64,000 bases of DNA, taken from the NCBI GenBank assembly GCA_015345905.1, contig JADDTR010000015.1:725186-789185 (forward strand), given 5' to 3'. The stretch is from Aotearoamyces nothofagi. Taxonomy: Eukaryota; Ascomycota; Leotiomycetes; Leotiales; Tympanidaceae. The notes beneath the pieces are model-generated. The model worked only from the letters and a program-made list of their open reading frames with translations. It did no database searches and had not been told where the DNA came from. The position numbers were made by a program, and so were the translations under genes. Shown here one piece after another: positions 11,896 through 23,512 of this stretch (its first letter is position 1; each line of letters begins with the position of its first letter).

Positions 11896-12904
11896 CTACG
11901 ACATGGACGATATGCCCCAGACCAGCAGCGGTATGAGCGTGATATAGTGTAGCGTCCAGGGTATCGACATGGCGCTCTGGGCTGCGGAAACGGAACTGGT
12001 AGAGTAGACGTTGTTGAAGCCGATGTCGCTGCTGTTGAAACAGTTTGAGCTATTCACCTCTGCTACGTTCTCCGGTTCGGCGAAGGTGATGTCAACACAC
12101 TACGCCATCTCTATCAGCACTGTTCGATCTCTGGGTTGTGAGAAGTTAGATGTTAATAGGCTAGACTTACATTAAACAACGAGGCTCCATGCACAGCGAC
12201 CTCGACGACCTGAATGGTGGCATTGTCGCCTACCTTGACCGTCGTGTTTGCCGGGAGTGGCACTTGTGGCAGGCAGAATGTCCCCGGATAAGGACCTGAG
12301 CTCGGGCCGGTGATTTGGAAGACGGGGAGCATGGGGAATGACATGTTTTGCGGGCCGCCATCAGGACCGTCGGTGCCGAAGCCGAGATTGATGTACATGA
12401 AGGCTGTGGCGTGGCCCTGGAACCAGCCGGGTTGCATAGCAATGGCGCCGCCTAATAGGGGCCAAGTGGTGCGGTTGCGGGAGGTGCCCATTCCGCCACC
12501 TGGAGAGGATGTCAGTTCGGAGCGAGGATGGTGTTGAAATGATAGAGTGACGGCACAGAATGAAAGAAGCAAACAATGGAGAAATGCATCATGGAATCAA
12601 ATATAGAGAGATTGGAAAACGGCCATGTCGGAAGTGCTGTGCAGTCACGTGCTTGGCATCTCTGCGCTCCATCTAGTGCTTATATCTGACACTGCGTAAA
12701 ACCTCGGTCGACGGCGAAGAGCTGTCGAAGTCGCGAGAAGGGAAAACAGGACTACTCACAAGGATACATCCATTGCATGCCATACGGGAAGGTGTCGTTG
12801 GTGATGAGGTTATCTCCTCGCCATCCCGGGTAAGTGATAACGGTGTGTGCAGATATCAGAGGGGCACAGCACAGGGCGATAAACGATAGCAGTTGGAGAT
12901 ACAT
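11896..12904 (-). CDS. BIM1/X325-type LPMO-like copper protein, secreted, probably GPI-anchored
   Basis: Exons 12904-12760, 12499-12171 and 12099-11896 give 225 residues. The family resembles lytic polysaccharide monooxygenases in fold and N-terminal copper histidine but is implicated in copper uptake and the cell surface instead of polysaccharide cleavage. Residues 1-19 form a signal peptide (MYLQLLSFIALCCAPLISA), leaving His as the mature N-terminus (HTVITYPGWRGDNL), as required for a histidine brace. Conserved blocks are MYPCGGMG across the first junction, QPGWFQGHATAFMYINLG and CVDITFAEPENV. The C-terminus has a Ser/Thr-rich stretch and a hydrophobic tail suited to GPI attachment. The 260-nt first intron is unusually long here, but the join P-C-G-G-M-G is the family signature. 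An upstream Met at 12949 would spoil the signal peptide. Confidence 0.85.
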
Positions 12905-13579
12905 GTCGGTCTCGGCGAAGATGCCACGGTCGATAAGCCAGCTATGCAAACGAGAGGATGCTCATATATACGGCGAGTCCAGTAGGGTATACAGTCGTCG
13001 CCGGCGTTGTCGTCGTCGTCGTCGTCTCTGCTGCAGATATCGCGATGGGCAGGAGAGAAGCAGAGATGTCGTTGAAGTGAAGAAGGCCTCGAAATAGTCG
13101 CCCGGCACAGGCTGGGGCTTCGAAGCGTATTTGACTGACGGCCTCCCATGGCGGCGGCCCCGAGGCGGGCGGCTGTGAGCACACCGCTGGCAGCCAGTGA
13201 GGAGGGCGGACGGCAGTGACTGCAGCGTGCATGGTGAGCCTGGGGAGTAGGGGAGCCTAGAGGAGCGAAGCAGAGCTTACGGGAGCTTACAGTGGCTGGG
13301 CGGGGGGGGGCATCGCCAGTGGACATTTCACCCTGACAGGCCCTGGGTCCACAGGGTTCACAGGGTCCACAGGGTATACAGGGCGCGCCGGCGACGAGCA
13401 CCTGGAGCACCTGCAGCTGCGGTTGGTGCAGAGCAGGCAGCGGTACAGGCAGCGGTGCAGGCCAAAGTGCAGCGGTGCAGCAGCTGAGTGGAGGCCGAGC
13501 TGGCCTGGGGAGGAGGGGAGGGGAGAGGGGGGAGGGGCCCTTCTTTCCCTTTCTCACGGCAGATGCGGCCAGGGTGGTG

Positions 13580-13700
13580 GAGGGCGCTGCAGGGCGCTGG
13601 AGGACGCTGGAGGACGCTGTAGGGTGCTCTAAGGTGCTGTAGGGTGCTCGCTGTAGGGTGCTCCAGGGTGCTCCAGGGTGCTCTAGGGCGCTGTAGGAGT
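13580..13700. repeat. GC-rich minisatellite, about 10-bp unit
   Basis: About a dozen imperfect copies of AGGGTGCTCC / AGGGCGCTGG occur head to tail, with variants such as aggacgctgg and agggtgctgt. A related cacagggt repeat lies at about 13350-13383. Confidence 0.85.
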
Positions 13701-15177
13701 CCAGAACAGCAGGTGAGTCCAGTGCCGGTGCTGTCCTGTGCTGTGCTGTAGCAACCCCGCAGCACCGCGGACAGGGGACGGCGGTCGCTGCTGCCCCTTC
13801 TGCCAGGCCTGCCAGGTCTGCCGGCGCTTCGACGTTGTGATTGCCTCCCTCTCGCCTGCCAGCGGCGAATGGGATGCGCGGGACGGGTGCGCGACGGCTG
13901 CGCGTGCGAGCCATCCAGCGGGCTCCAGGGGTCTGGGCCATTCGCTTGCCAGCTGTAAGCGCCCGGGTTCTGGACGAGCAAGAAGACGACTGGCTGTGCA
14001 TCGCTGGCGACGGTCCAGCCCGTATCTCGGTAGGTCCGCACTGCAACTGCTCTGCTGTCTGTACATGCTCATGCTGGTGCTGGGCATGCGGATACTGGTA
14101 TGCGGATACTTGTATTGACGTCGGCGCATCGAGCATCGGCCTACGGCTTGCGGCACTTCTCTGCGGAACCTCAACAGCTCGGCCCATTCTTTTTGCCCAT
14201 GGTCGTCGCCGTCGGTGGAGACATGCCTCGCAGCTTCGTGCGCGTTCTTTGCGTCTCTGCGTCTCTGCGCCATTGTCGTCGTCGTCCTCGTCTTCGTCGT
14301 CCTCGTCGCAGCTGAGCGACTGGGCGATCCAATTGATTCGGGCTCTCCTACCCACTAACTTCCCCTCCGTGATGTTTGAATCCTCGTACCTGCATCAGCG
14401 CAAGGTGCTCGGGCACAGGTGGCGTTCAGGTAACTCCTAGCATTGTGTGTGGTCTGGCCCCAAAATAGATCCTGTTCAGATGGAGATGGAGAGTCAGGTA
14501 GATCCAGAATGCATGGCATGCTATTCTTCCGTGCACCGGCCCAAAATGGAAGACAGCATGAACTCGTCGTCAATTTCCACACATGATTAGTCTACGCATA
14601 CCATACTATACTGCCGTGGTTCATATGGCCCCGTGGGTCTGGCGAAGCGCCGGTATGAGATTATTGACGTGATAATGATACTGTAACATCAGCAACTTCA
14701 CATCGACTGATAGTCTGATAGTCTGATACTCCATGCTCCATGCTCCATGCTCCATCCTCGGTTCACATCAATACAGGTACTTGGATGCGCCGCCCCCTAT
14801 CACTTCCCCTCTCCCCCTCTCCCGTCACATTGTCGGCGCTTCCAGATGTCCTGATAACTCGAATGAGAGGAGCCGGAGTTCGCCAGCTATCGTTCCCTGG
14901 GCGTCGGCGGAATCTCGACCGCGCGACACGGTAGCGACCTTCGCCATCCCACACCCTTAAAGGCGGTGACGGGCCAGCAGATTATTCTGCCGTATCCATC
15001 CCGTCTTCGCATTTTTTTGCTACGTCGTCAACTCGGCGCCACACGTATACTGCACTGGCCCTTCTGTTCTTCTGTTACTTGAATTTACTAGCATTGGCCA
15101 TCTTTATTCGCCTCGAGCCTTCATTTCCGAATTTCTCGTGGTAGACTCTCGTTTGAACCAGCCTCGGTTCTCTCCAG

Positions 15178-15255
15178 GTAAGTAACCCCGCCGCCACCAA
15201 TCCTTCGCGCCCTTCTTGCTGCACTGCAACACTATCTGATCTTCTCTGTGCACAG
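15178..15255 (+). other. probable 5'UTR intron of the SRR1-like gene
   Basis: A CAG|GTAAGTAACC donor, a CTGAT branch-like site and a GTGCACAG acceptor bound 78 nt upstream of the start codon at 15485. No open frame is needed across it, so it would sit in the leader. Confidence 0.55.
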
Positions 15256-15484
15256 TCGTCCACTATCGCAGGTTTCGTACATATTCACCGCTTGGGCCTC
15301 AATCCCGTTACATAGTCAATCAACCAATTCAATCCACATATAACACTTCAACAATCACTCCAACTGGCAGCATTTTCGTAGCCGCCGAATTCGAGGACCT
15401 TGAACACATCACGATTCGTCCAACCTAAACTCCGCCGCGTTAAATTGTCATATTCGCCCAATCTTCACACCTACGTCCATCGCA

Positions 15485-16417
15485 ATGCCTCACACAAATC
15501 GCAAGAAGAAGGCCTCAGACAGCAACGCCCATTTGAAATCTCCCAAGACAACTCACATCAAGCGCCAAATCATTGAAGATACCAATGGCTGGGCACATGT
15601 CGTCGGAGATAGGAAGGTCCAGAAAGAGGCGATCATGAAGTCGGAAGTAAAGGAATTGTACACTGGTGACTTCTCGGTCAATGAAGCCCAATATGTAAAC
15701 AAAACCTTTGAACAGATGGTTTCTGAGCATGACCGCTTTCGAAAGCAATGGGAGACCAGCGAGGCTTGCGCAGAGTTGAAAGACCGTCTATCGCCTTATA
15801 ATGAGGGTGCACCGATGATCAAGAACATTGTGTGCTTGGGTCTGGGGTCACTACAACAGATGTCCAACCACTTCTGTCGGACAAGTCATACGCAGCTGGC
15901 GGCACTTTCGACCATCATGTCCTCTCTAGGTAAACTCTGTCCCCTCCTGACCTCAAATTCTCACGACTGATATCTCGCATAGGTGCCACGAATGTGCGAA
16001 AGGTAGTGCAGGATCCCCATTTCACCGAACTCGATAAAACCTTCCTTAAGTCTCTTGGCTACGAAGTCGCGGAAGACCCGGAGGCCTTTAATCAGATCGA
16101 TGGGACGTCATTGGTCTATGCTATTCATTGTTACCCTGGCCTATACCAGAAGGTTGGCGAGGGAGTTCGTCCGGCTATGCTGGTTGGTAATGACCTCAGC
16201 TATAACGCGCAGTGGGGATCGTAAGTTAGCTCTGAAACTGTGATGATGCATTATGAATGCTAATAGTGCCAACAGATTTGGTGGGGAAGCCATGGAAAAG
16301 GCCATTGATACCCTAAGACAAGACTATGACGAATTTCTTGAATTTCCACGATTCCGATATGACTTCTCCGATACTAAATTCTATACGCGGAAGGTCTCAG
16401 TCACAAAGGAATCTTGA
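15485..16417 (+). CDS. SRR1-like domain protein
   Basis: Exons 15485-15929, 15983-16220 and 16276-16417 give 274 residues. The SRR1-like domain is known from plant SRR1 (clock and light signalling) and yeast BER1 (microtubule and proteasome phenotypes); its biochemical activity is not established. The N-terminus is basic (NRKKK). The domain begins near IKNIVCLGLGSL and contains QLAALSTIMSSLGA across the first junction, then VVQDPHFTELDKTFLKSLGY and the family's late block HCYPGLYQKV with AMLVGNDLS. The second intron splits a Ser codon before FGGEA. It converges on the next gene with only 88 bp between stop codons. Confidence 0.85.
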
Positions 16418-16505
16418 ACCAACTCTCTAGTCGAAACCAATAAGTCGACTTGCTATTGTCATGAGTTTTTCGGTTGGATTCATTCTACATCGTATGACCT
16501 ATATC

Positions 16506-17181
16506 TTAATTGATGGAATCTGCCTTGACGATAGTTCCGAAACCATCCCCTAGCTCAGCCAACACGGTCTCGACCAACTCTTTGGCTTTTACGCCAGGAA
16601 TATCACGATCACCGACAGCGTCCTCTGCAATAATAACATCATATCCCTTCTCGGAAGCCTGCCTAGCGGTCGTGCTTACACAAATATGCGCCATATACCC
16701 GGTCAAAACGACCTTGTTCTTTCCCGTCCCCTGCAAGAATTCTTGCAAATCAGTACCCGTGAACGATCCAGGGAATTCCTTTGTGATCAACTTCTCCCCG
16801 CTCTTAGGCTCCAGCTCCGCGAATTCCTTTGCTAGGTCTGTGCCGGGCGTGAAGATTGGTGCTCCCTCGGGCGTTAGATGGACAATATGGACAATAGAGC
16901 CATTTGACTTTCGATATTTCTCTAGCAGCAATGCGATTGCCTTTCTTGTTGATGCCACATTCTCGGTTTTGAGATGGCCGGTGGCGTATCTGTGACCAGA
17001 GGTTAGCACGGCGTCCCGGAAGTATATATTCTTACTCTCGTCCCCCTGCTCAATACGTAGCCCAAAAAGTACATAGACAATAAACTTACTCATTCTGCGC
17101 ATCAATGATGATCAGCACGCTATCCGTGGTCGAAGCCGATGAAGGCGAGACGCCAACGATTTCTCTGAAGCCTTTCGCCAT
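16506..17181 (-). CDS. isochorismatase-fold cysteine hydrolase
   Basis: Two exons (17181-17090, 16989-16506) give 191 residues. The fold covers isochorismatases, nicotinamidases and related amidases. The expected triad is visible: Asp in LIIIDAQNE (about residue 27), Lys in [10 protein letters not shown] and Cys in [15 protein letters not shown]. The substrate cannot be told from sequence, and there is no aryl-carrier domain. The first exon is required, because the catalytic Asp lies in it and the join DAQNE|YATG restores the usual motif; the Met at 17105 that opens the longer reading frame is intronic. A second member of the same fold lies at 28931-29548 but is not closely similar. Confidence 0.85.
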
Positions 17182-18331
17182 GATGATGGAAGATGTAAGC
17201 TTAAATTTAGCAATTAAGCTTAATCCTTGAGAATGAGCGTTTCGATGGGGCCGTAAAGTCTATTTTCGCAGGCGAAACAGGAATGCAATATTTATTCGAA
17301 CATGTTCTTATAGATGAAACCCGAGGACTCCCTTGACACGCAGAGATTCCAGACGTAAGTAGATATATACCTGTAGAGGAGATGACGTGATGACCGCGGG
17401 GTCGAGGGAATCTATGATGACGAGATCGCGAGTCCCGCTATGATGTTACAGTACTGTACTGCAGCTTATCGCCAGACGCTAGAAATCGGGTCGCAGGCCG
17501 ATCGGGGCGCTATCTTGGTTGTTGCGGGGACGATGCGACCCGCTCTGCCGGCTGTCGACAAAGCTCGGGATTGCGACGAAGCGGCTGTTGCTGACCGAGG
17601 CGGAGGTTGGGGAATCGTTGCTCATATAGAGTAGATGGCTATGAGGGTCGCGGATATGATGCTGACTCTGATGGGTGGTGGGAAGACTTGCTCATGGGTC
17701 TTGGCTATGTGGCTGTCGGTTTCGAATGCAAGGCCATGTTGTACCGGCAACTGGTGGAAGATCTAGGCCTGTTACTCTCCGAGCAATTACCATCTATTAC
17801 GAACATCCCTTTGGACATCAATACAGCATATAGCAGGATCTCTTCTGGCTACTCACGCGCTGATGCGAGATGCCGGTGATATCTGCGAGCTTCCGACTAC
17901 ACGGTGTTTGCAGTTTGCAGCTAAATTTAGCCAAAGCTGGGGGGGCGAGGGGCTATGTCTTGCTGCCTGCCCCAGGATTATCTCTCGGTCAACGCCAACG
18001 GTAGACCAACCAACAAGACGCCCAAAAATCTAACACAGGGCCAAATCCTCAGTGGCTTAGAACTTGAATCCTCAGCCTCGAATTTCATTCACCGGAAAAC
18101 AAGCAAACTCTACAACAAGACAATCCAAACCAATCTATCTGCTCATCGTCCTCCTCTCATAATTACTTCACATTTACATTGTTACATCTTCAGCGATATA
18201 TCCCACTGACGACATTCCGAGAATTTAATGCGAACACCGGAACTTGGCTTGATACAAACACGAACGGCGCCTCAAATGAAGACGTAGCGACAATTACCTT
18301 CCGCATTTCAGCCTTCCGCATTCCATTCAGG
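17182..18331. other. intergenic, no supported gene
   Basis: Short open frames at 17440-17634 and 17607-17879 show no known motif. The part nearest 18331 is the leader of the GH17 gene, including an upstream in-frame stretch that extends its reading frame to 18179. Confidence 0.5.
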
Positions 18332-20533
18332 ATGCCACGATATTCCTTTGAGTCCGACGATGAACCGATCTCCCTCGTGTCTCCTCCCCAGCCACAACTG
18401 CCTCGACAACAACCACCACCTCCATACCCCGGAGCCCGCTCAGAAAGCGCCTTTGATCAACTTCGCTTGCAGCGGAGATGCAGCAGAGAACCGCAGCCTG
18501 ATTCAAGATCTCCACCGATCAGTCCTGTAAGTCCGCCTCTTGTGCCAGCGCACAGAGATACAGAGGGTAGACACTGGGGTCGTGAATTGGGGTATTCGAA
18601 TTCTGTCTTGTCAAATACAACACCGGGCGCGGATAATTTTGGTGCGGGTGCTGAGGGAGGTATTACGGGGATCGCAATGAGCGTTGCGGACCAGAACGCA
18701 CGGGAGAGTGGACTGGAGGCTATGAGAAATACACGAGGCTATGATCCAAGATACCAGAATGTGAGAGGACAGGGAAGTCCGCCTTTCGATACACGACAGG
18801 ATAATTCGAGCGATATTGGCAATATGAGCGGGCATTATTCAGGAGATAGGTCACCGTATGAGCAATATCAGTATGATCGTCCAAGCCCTCTACGGCTGGG
18901 ACACTCCTCGTCCTCTACAGCACCTTTGGGGGCTACTGCTGTGCCACCGGCTGCGTCTGGGTCTGGAGACCACTTGACAGCGAACCCGTACTCTGATAGT
19001 CCTTACAAACGGTATTCGAGAAATGTTGATCCAAATCTGGGGGCTTTAGATCCGAGCATTATTGAAGATGATGGTGATGATGGCTTGGAGTATATAAATC
19101 ACCAAAGAGGATCGATGCTAAGCTTAGGGCACAGTTCGAATCTTTCGAGCCGCCCAATCGCTGCTGGTGCTGCAGGTGGTGCTGCTCTAGGTGGGGTAAT
19201 GGGAACGCTAGGTAGTTTTGTCGGTCGTGTTGCAAGTGGGCGGCATGACACACCTCAGTATGATCCAGTGAGAGCTCAGCAGACCGCCTATGAGCCATCA
19301 ACTAGCTATTATGCCGGTCCCGAAGGTGAGAAGAGCGAATGGTTGCAGAAACAAAAGACCAGCGGAAAAAAGTGGAAATGGATCATTGGCATTGTCGTCG
19401 GCGCCTTGATTCTTGGAGGTATTGGTGGGGGTGTTGCTGCGTATTTCCTCACAATGAAGGATTCATCTTCGAAGGGAACTTCAGGCGGATCCGCTGCTGA
19501 TGATACGGAAGCAAATGGTGATCTGACCAAAGATAGCGCTGAGATAAAGGCGTTGATGGGCAATAAGAATCTTCATAAAGTCTTTCCGGGCATAGATTAT
19601 ACACCAATGTATACACAATACCCTGGCTGTCTGAGCTATCCTCCTAGTCAGAACAATGTCACAAGAGATGTGGCCGTATGTATTCCATTCCCTGTTTGCT
19701 GAAAGACTTCTAATGTCAGATAGGTTCTTTCACAATTAACCAACATCATCCGTCTCTACGGCACCGACTGTAACCAAACAGAAATGGTACTCCATAGCAT
19801 CGACGCCCTCGGTCTCAATGGCACCATGAAAGTCTGGCTCGGCGTCTGGCAAGACACCAACACAACTACCAACGCTCGCCAGCTTGATCAAATGTATACG
19901 GTTCTCGAAGACTATGGAACTAGCTCCTTCCTCGGCGCCATAGTCGGCAACGAGGTTCTCTACCGTCAAGACATGACTTCAACGGCCCTCGCGGCCCTTC
20001 TGACCTCTGTAAAATCCAACTTCACAACCCTAGGCTACGACCTCCCTGTCGCAACCTCAGACCTTGGCGACAACTGGACCGCTGAACTGGCTAACGTATC
20101 CGACTACGTAATGGCCAACGTGCACCCCTTCTTCACGGGCAAAACCATTGACGAAGCGGCCGATTTCACCTGGTCATTCTGGCAAAGCACAGATTTTGTC
20201 CTCAAGCCTGACCTCTCCAAAAACCTCATCAGCGAAACAGGCTGGCCGACAACAGGCGGCACAGACTGTGGCGACAATACAACGACATGCACATCCGGCT
20301 CGGTGGCCGGCACGACGGAGCAGAATTCCTTCATGGCGGACTGGGTCTGCCAGGCGCTGGCGAACGGGACGAACTACTTCTGGTTCGAGGCATTCGACGA
20401 GCCGTGGAAGATCCAGTTCGACTCGACGGGCCAGGCGTGGGAGGACCACTGGGGGCTGATGGACGTCAACCGGAACCTGAAGAGCGGGGTAGAGATTCCA
20501 GATTGTGGTGGGGCGAGCGTTGGAGCTGCCTAG
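18332..20533 (+). CDS. btgC: glycoside hydrolase family 17 glucan endo-1,3-beta-glucosidase, BtgC-like type II membrane protein
   Basis: Two exons (18332-19675, 19724-20533) give 717 residues. The family hydrolyses or transfers beta-1,3-glucan in the cell wall. The N-terminal 345 residues are Ser/Pro/Gly-rich and presumably cytosolic. A membrane anchor follows (about 350-374, [17 protein letters not shown]), then the GH17 barrel. The acid/base Glu is in IVGNEVLYR and the nucleophile Glu in [13 protein letters not shown]-glycosylation sites are frequent in the barrel, and the end reads [12 protein letters not shown], as in BtgC proteins. I chose the start at 18332 ([11 protein letters not shown]) because upstream in-frame residues look like translated leader. 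The single phase-0 intron joins DVA to [16 protein letters not shown]. Confidence 0.92.
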
Positions 20534-20823
20534 GCGGGAATTTGGGACGAGTAGCTGGGAACTGGCTGATATGGGATATGGGATATGAACTGTGCATGAT
20601 AATGTCGATAGCATTCGAACGAGGCGGAGCATTTACTGTATGATATAATATATTCGTGGCGTGGCATGGTCCGGCATGGCATGGCATCTCTAGCAAATGA
20701 GATTTTTCGGGAATCTAATGGAATATCTACACTGTCTACGAACCAGCAATCATTAAAGTCCCAACTAGACTACGACGACGATCAGCCAGGCTCCGCAGCG
20801 CCACGCGCCGACCCGCCCCACCA

Positions 20824-22939
20824 CTACTCGAACCAGGCCTCGAGATGCGACCTCAGATCCAGCTGCGCAGGGAGCTTCAGGTACGGCGTGAGATCGGCGC
20901 CCTCCTCGGTCTCCTTGCGCGTCCAGCCGTTGCCGACGTAGGCAAAGCGGTTCCCGGTGGCCGACGCGTACGTGTACTCGTAGTCCTCCCAGCGCGGGTC
21001 GCCGCGCACCTGGTTCGCCGCCGCGGCGCTGCCGGGGAACATGCCGTGGATCCGCGCGCCGGGCCGGCCGCCGTTGAACTGGAGGGGTTCGCCTGTCAGA
21101 CGGGGATGGGGAGGGGGAAGGGGGGGGAGAGAGAGGGGAGCGGGAGACGTACCCAGGACCGACAGTTGTCCTTCAGCACCGTGCGGTCGAAGAAGTCGTC
21201 CGAGAACGCCAGGAAGTCGTCCGCCGCCTCCTGCGACGGCGTGATGGTCCTGATGCCCTGCCGGCTCAGCTTCCGCAGCACCTTTGCGAAGTACGTGATC
21301 TGGTTCTCGACCGAGCTCGGCAGCGTGCCCGAGTGGCCCGAGCTGTTGGGGCCCAGCACGAAGAAGAGGTTGGGGAAGCGCGGCGCCGCGACGCCGAGGT
21401 ACGTGTAGGGGAAGCCGTAGAGGCCGCCGGGCTTCCACGCCGCGTGGAGGTCGATGCCGCGCGCGCGGATGGGGAAGGGCGGCGCGAAGTCGATGTTGGC
21501 GCCCGTGCTGCAGATGATGGCGTCGACGGCGCGCTCGGTGCCGTCGGCGGTCAGGATGCCCGTCGGCGTGATGCGCGCGATGGGCGTGCGGATGAAGGAG
21601 ACGTTGGGCTGCTGCAGGGCCTCGAGGTAGCCGGGGCCGGGCGTCAGCCGGCGACACATGGGCGGGAATTCGGGCAGGATCTGCTCCAGGATCTCGGGGT
21701 GCTCCTCGGTGCGCGCGCCCATCAGCCGCACGAACTCGTCGCGCAGGGCCTCGTTCTCCGCCGAGCCCCTGAAGATGGTGCCGAAGCGCCGCCAGAGCTT
21801 GTTCTCGATGCCCTTGCGGAACTCGAGGTACGTCGCCGGGTCGCGGAAGGACGCCAGCTGCTCGGCCGTGTACAGCTTGGGCTCCAGCGTGCGGTTCTCC
21901 CCGGCGAACGAGCCGGCTATCCAGGTCCTGCTGCGCGCGTAGTGGTCGAGATGGCTGGCGACCTTTTGCAGGTTGGGGACGACCTGGATCCCGCTGGCAC
22001 CGTTGCCGATGACGGCTATTCTCTTGCCTTTGGGGTCGAAATTTGGATCCCAGTTGGAGGAGTGGCGGAGGTGACCTTTGTAGTCCTGCAGGCCCGGGTA
22101 GTCGGGAAGACGCTGCGGACGATGTTAACGGCATGATTGGCAATACAGAGTCCTGAGTGTAAACTTGCCCATTCATTGAAATGCCCGATAGCTGTAATGA
22201 CAAAATCGTACTTGGTAGACTGCTTCACTCCAGACTCCAACACCTCGGTACTTATTGTCCACTTCGCCTCCTCATCATCCCACTGTGCACCCAGCACACG
22301 CGTTCCGAACTGGATATAACGATACACGTCGTACTTCCTAGCCACCCCTTGCCAGTACTCTAGAATCTCATGTCCCTGTGCATATTCTTCTGTCCACTGA
22401 GTGTTTGGCTCAAACGTGGACTGGTATGCATGGGCAGGAATATCACAGCGAACACCCGGGTACACATTCTCATACCAGGTGCCTCCCTGAAAGGATCAAT
22501 ACGCTTACTCGGGGAGGCTGGACACGCTACTTACGACGTCGTTGTTTTTCTCAATTATGGTCAGATCGATACCCGGAGCCTTGATGGGCAGCAGGATACC
22601 CGCCGTTATACCAGAGATGCCAGCTCCAATAACAGCGACCTGGGAGGATGTATCTTAGACGGCTAGTCGATGCGAGGGATGCTTTTGCCATACCTTCAAT
22701 ACCCGCCCCTCGTCGACGGGGTGGTTTCCAAATTTATATCGTAGCTGCGGACGGGAGTCCTTCTCCTTGCTAACGCCATCCGACTTCGGACCTTGAAATG
22801 AATCTACAGGAGCTGTAGGAGGTGCTTTGGTCTGTGTTTCACTTGTAGCAAGAACCGCATCGTCGACATCTCCAGGAACAGCAGGACTCTGTACCGGAGC
22901 AGGTGCCAGATCCTGAGGCAAGGCTTCAATTGATCCCAT
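20824..22939 (-). CDS. FAD-dependent Baeyer-Villiger-type monooxygenase
   Basis: Exons 22939-22694, 22639-22535, 22486-22169, 22112-21153 and 21078-20824 give 627 residues. Such enzymes use NADPH, FAD and oxygen to insert oxygen into ketones or oxidise heteroatoms. The first Rossmann motif is VAVIGAGISGI (exon 2); GGTWYENVYPGVRCDIPAH is the typical block after it. GHFNEW leads to a second Rossmann motif, KRIAVIGNGASGIQ. Late family blocks are STGANIDF, LFFVLGPNSSGHSG and CRSWFNGG. The 82-residue N-terminal extension is acidic and Pro-rich. The intron after GHFNEW uses a GC donor (22168-22113): only that join gives W|RLPDYPGLQDYKGH, the conserved motif. The last acceptor must be at 21079 to keep SW|FNGG in frame. 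The substrate is unknown; no biosynthetic cluster surrounds it. Confidence 0.9.
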
Positions 22940-23512
22940 ATTGTTTAAATAAAGCCGTCTTTGATAAGCTGATAGGTTCAAAGTCTTGAAAGTACAATGC
23001 CTCCGTCTCTGTCGTCCTGGAACTAGTGTCGCCTTTTGTACTTTATACGCTGAAGTCGTTCCCCATATTTGTTGTGGGGTTGGCGAACGGAATGGCTGCG
23101 ATGTTGCGTGATGGAGATACTAAAGCACAACACACGATCAAGCTTCTTTTATTCACCCAATCACCACCCGCGTCTATCGAGATACGGCTATACGGATCTA
23201 TAAATGAGCACGCAATATCAAGAGTAGACGAGTATATCTGATAGTGGATATTGTTTGTATTCGGCATCAAAAATATATCGTAGGTTCATGGAATGATTAC
23301 GATCTTCGGTAAAGGGTAATCATTAATGATTGGGGGGGTTCGAGACCACAGACGCGAGGTGTCGACCACATTGGCCTCTTGGCTAATGTCGTTCACATGT
23401 CGCTCTCACCAGACCCAGCTCTCTGTAATAATATAAGCAGCCTAGAAGCCATGGCAATGTTTCGGAATGATAGTGATTTGAAGTAAATCGGCATAAGCAT
23501 AAAGCATACAAT
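22940..23512. other. intergenic, no supported gene
   Basis: It lies between the 5' end of the monooxygenase gene and the 3' end of the agmatinase-like gene. I see only short random open frames. Confidence 0.5.

Larger units (their letters stand above)
12905..15484. other. GC-rich low-complexity region and 5' flank of the SRR1-like gene
   Basis: From about 13080 to 14330 the DNA is GC-rich and open in several frames at once, without any recognisable domain. It contains a minisatellite (13580-13700), (GTC)n-like runs at about 13005-13030 and 14275-14310 and ccatgct repeats at 14726-14758. A long minus-strand open frame (12856-14355) overlaps the signal-peptide exon of the BIM1-like gene and looks artefactual. 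Confidence 0.6.

Noticed and set aside
12856-14355. 499-residue minus-strand open frame
   Set aside because: It overlaps the signal-peptide exon of the BIM1-like gene on the same strand, is low-complexity and Arg/Ser/Pro-rich, and comes from GC-rich repeat DNA with few stops.
20845-22136. Plus-strand open frames opposite the monooxygenase gene
   Set aside because: They are antisense shadows of a GC-rich coding exon; the minus strand encodes recognisable FAD/NADPH motifs.
23320-23360. ggttcgagacc resembling a tRNA B box
   Set aside because: No D-arm, anticodon arm or acceptor stem could be matched on either strand.
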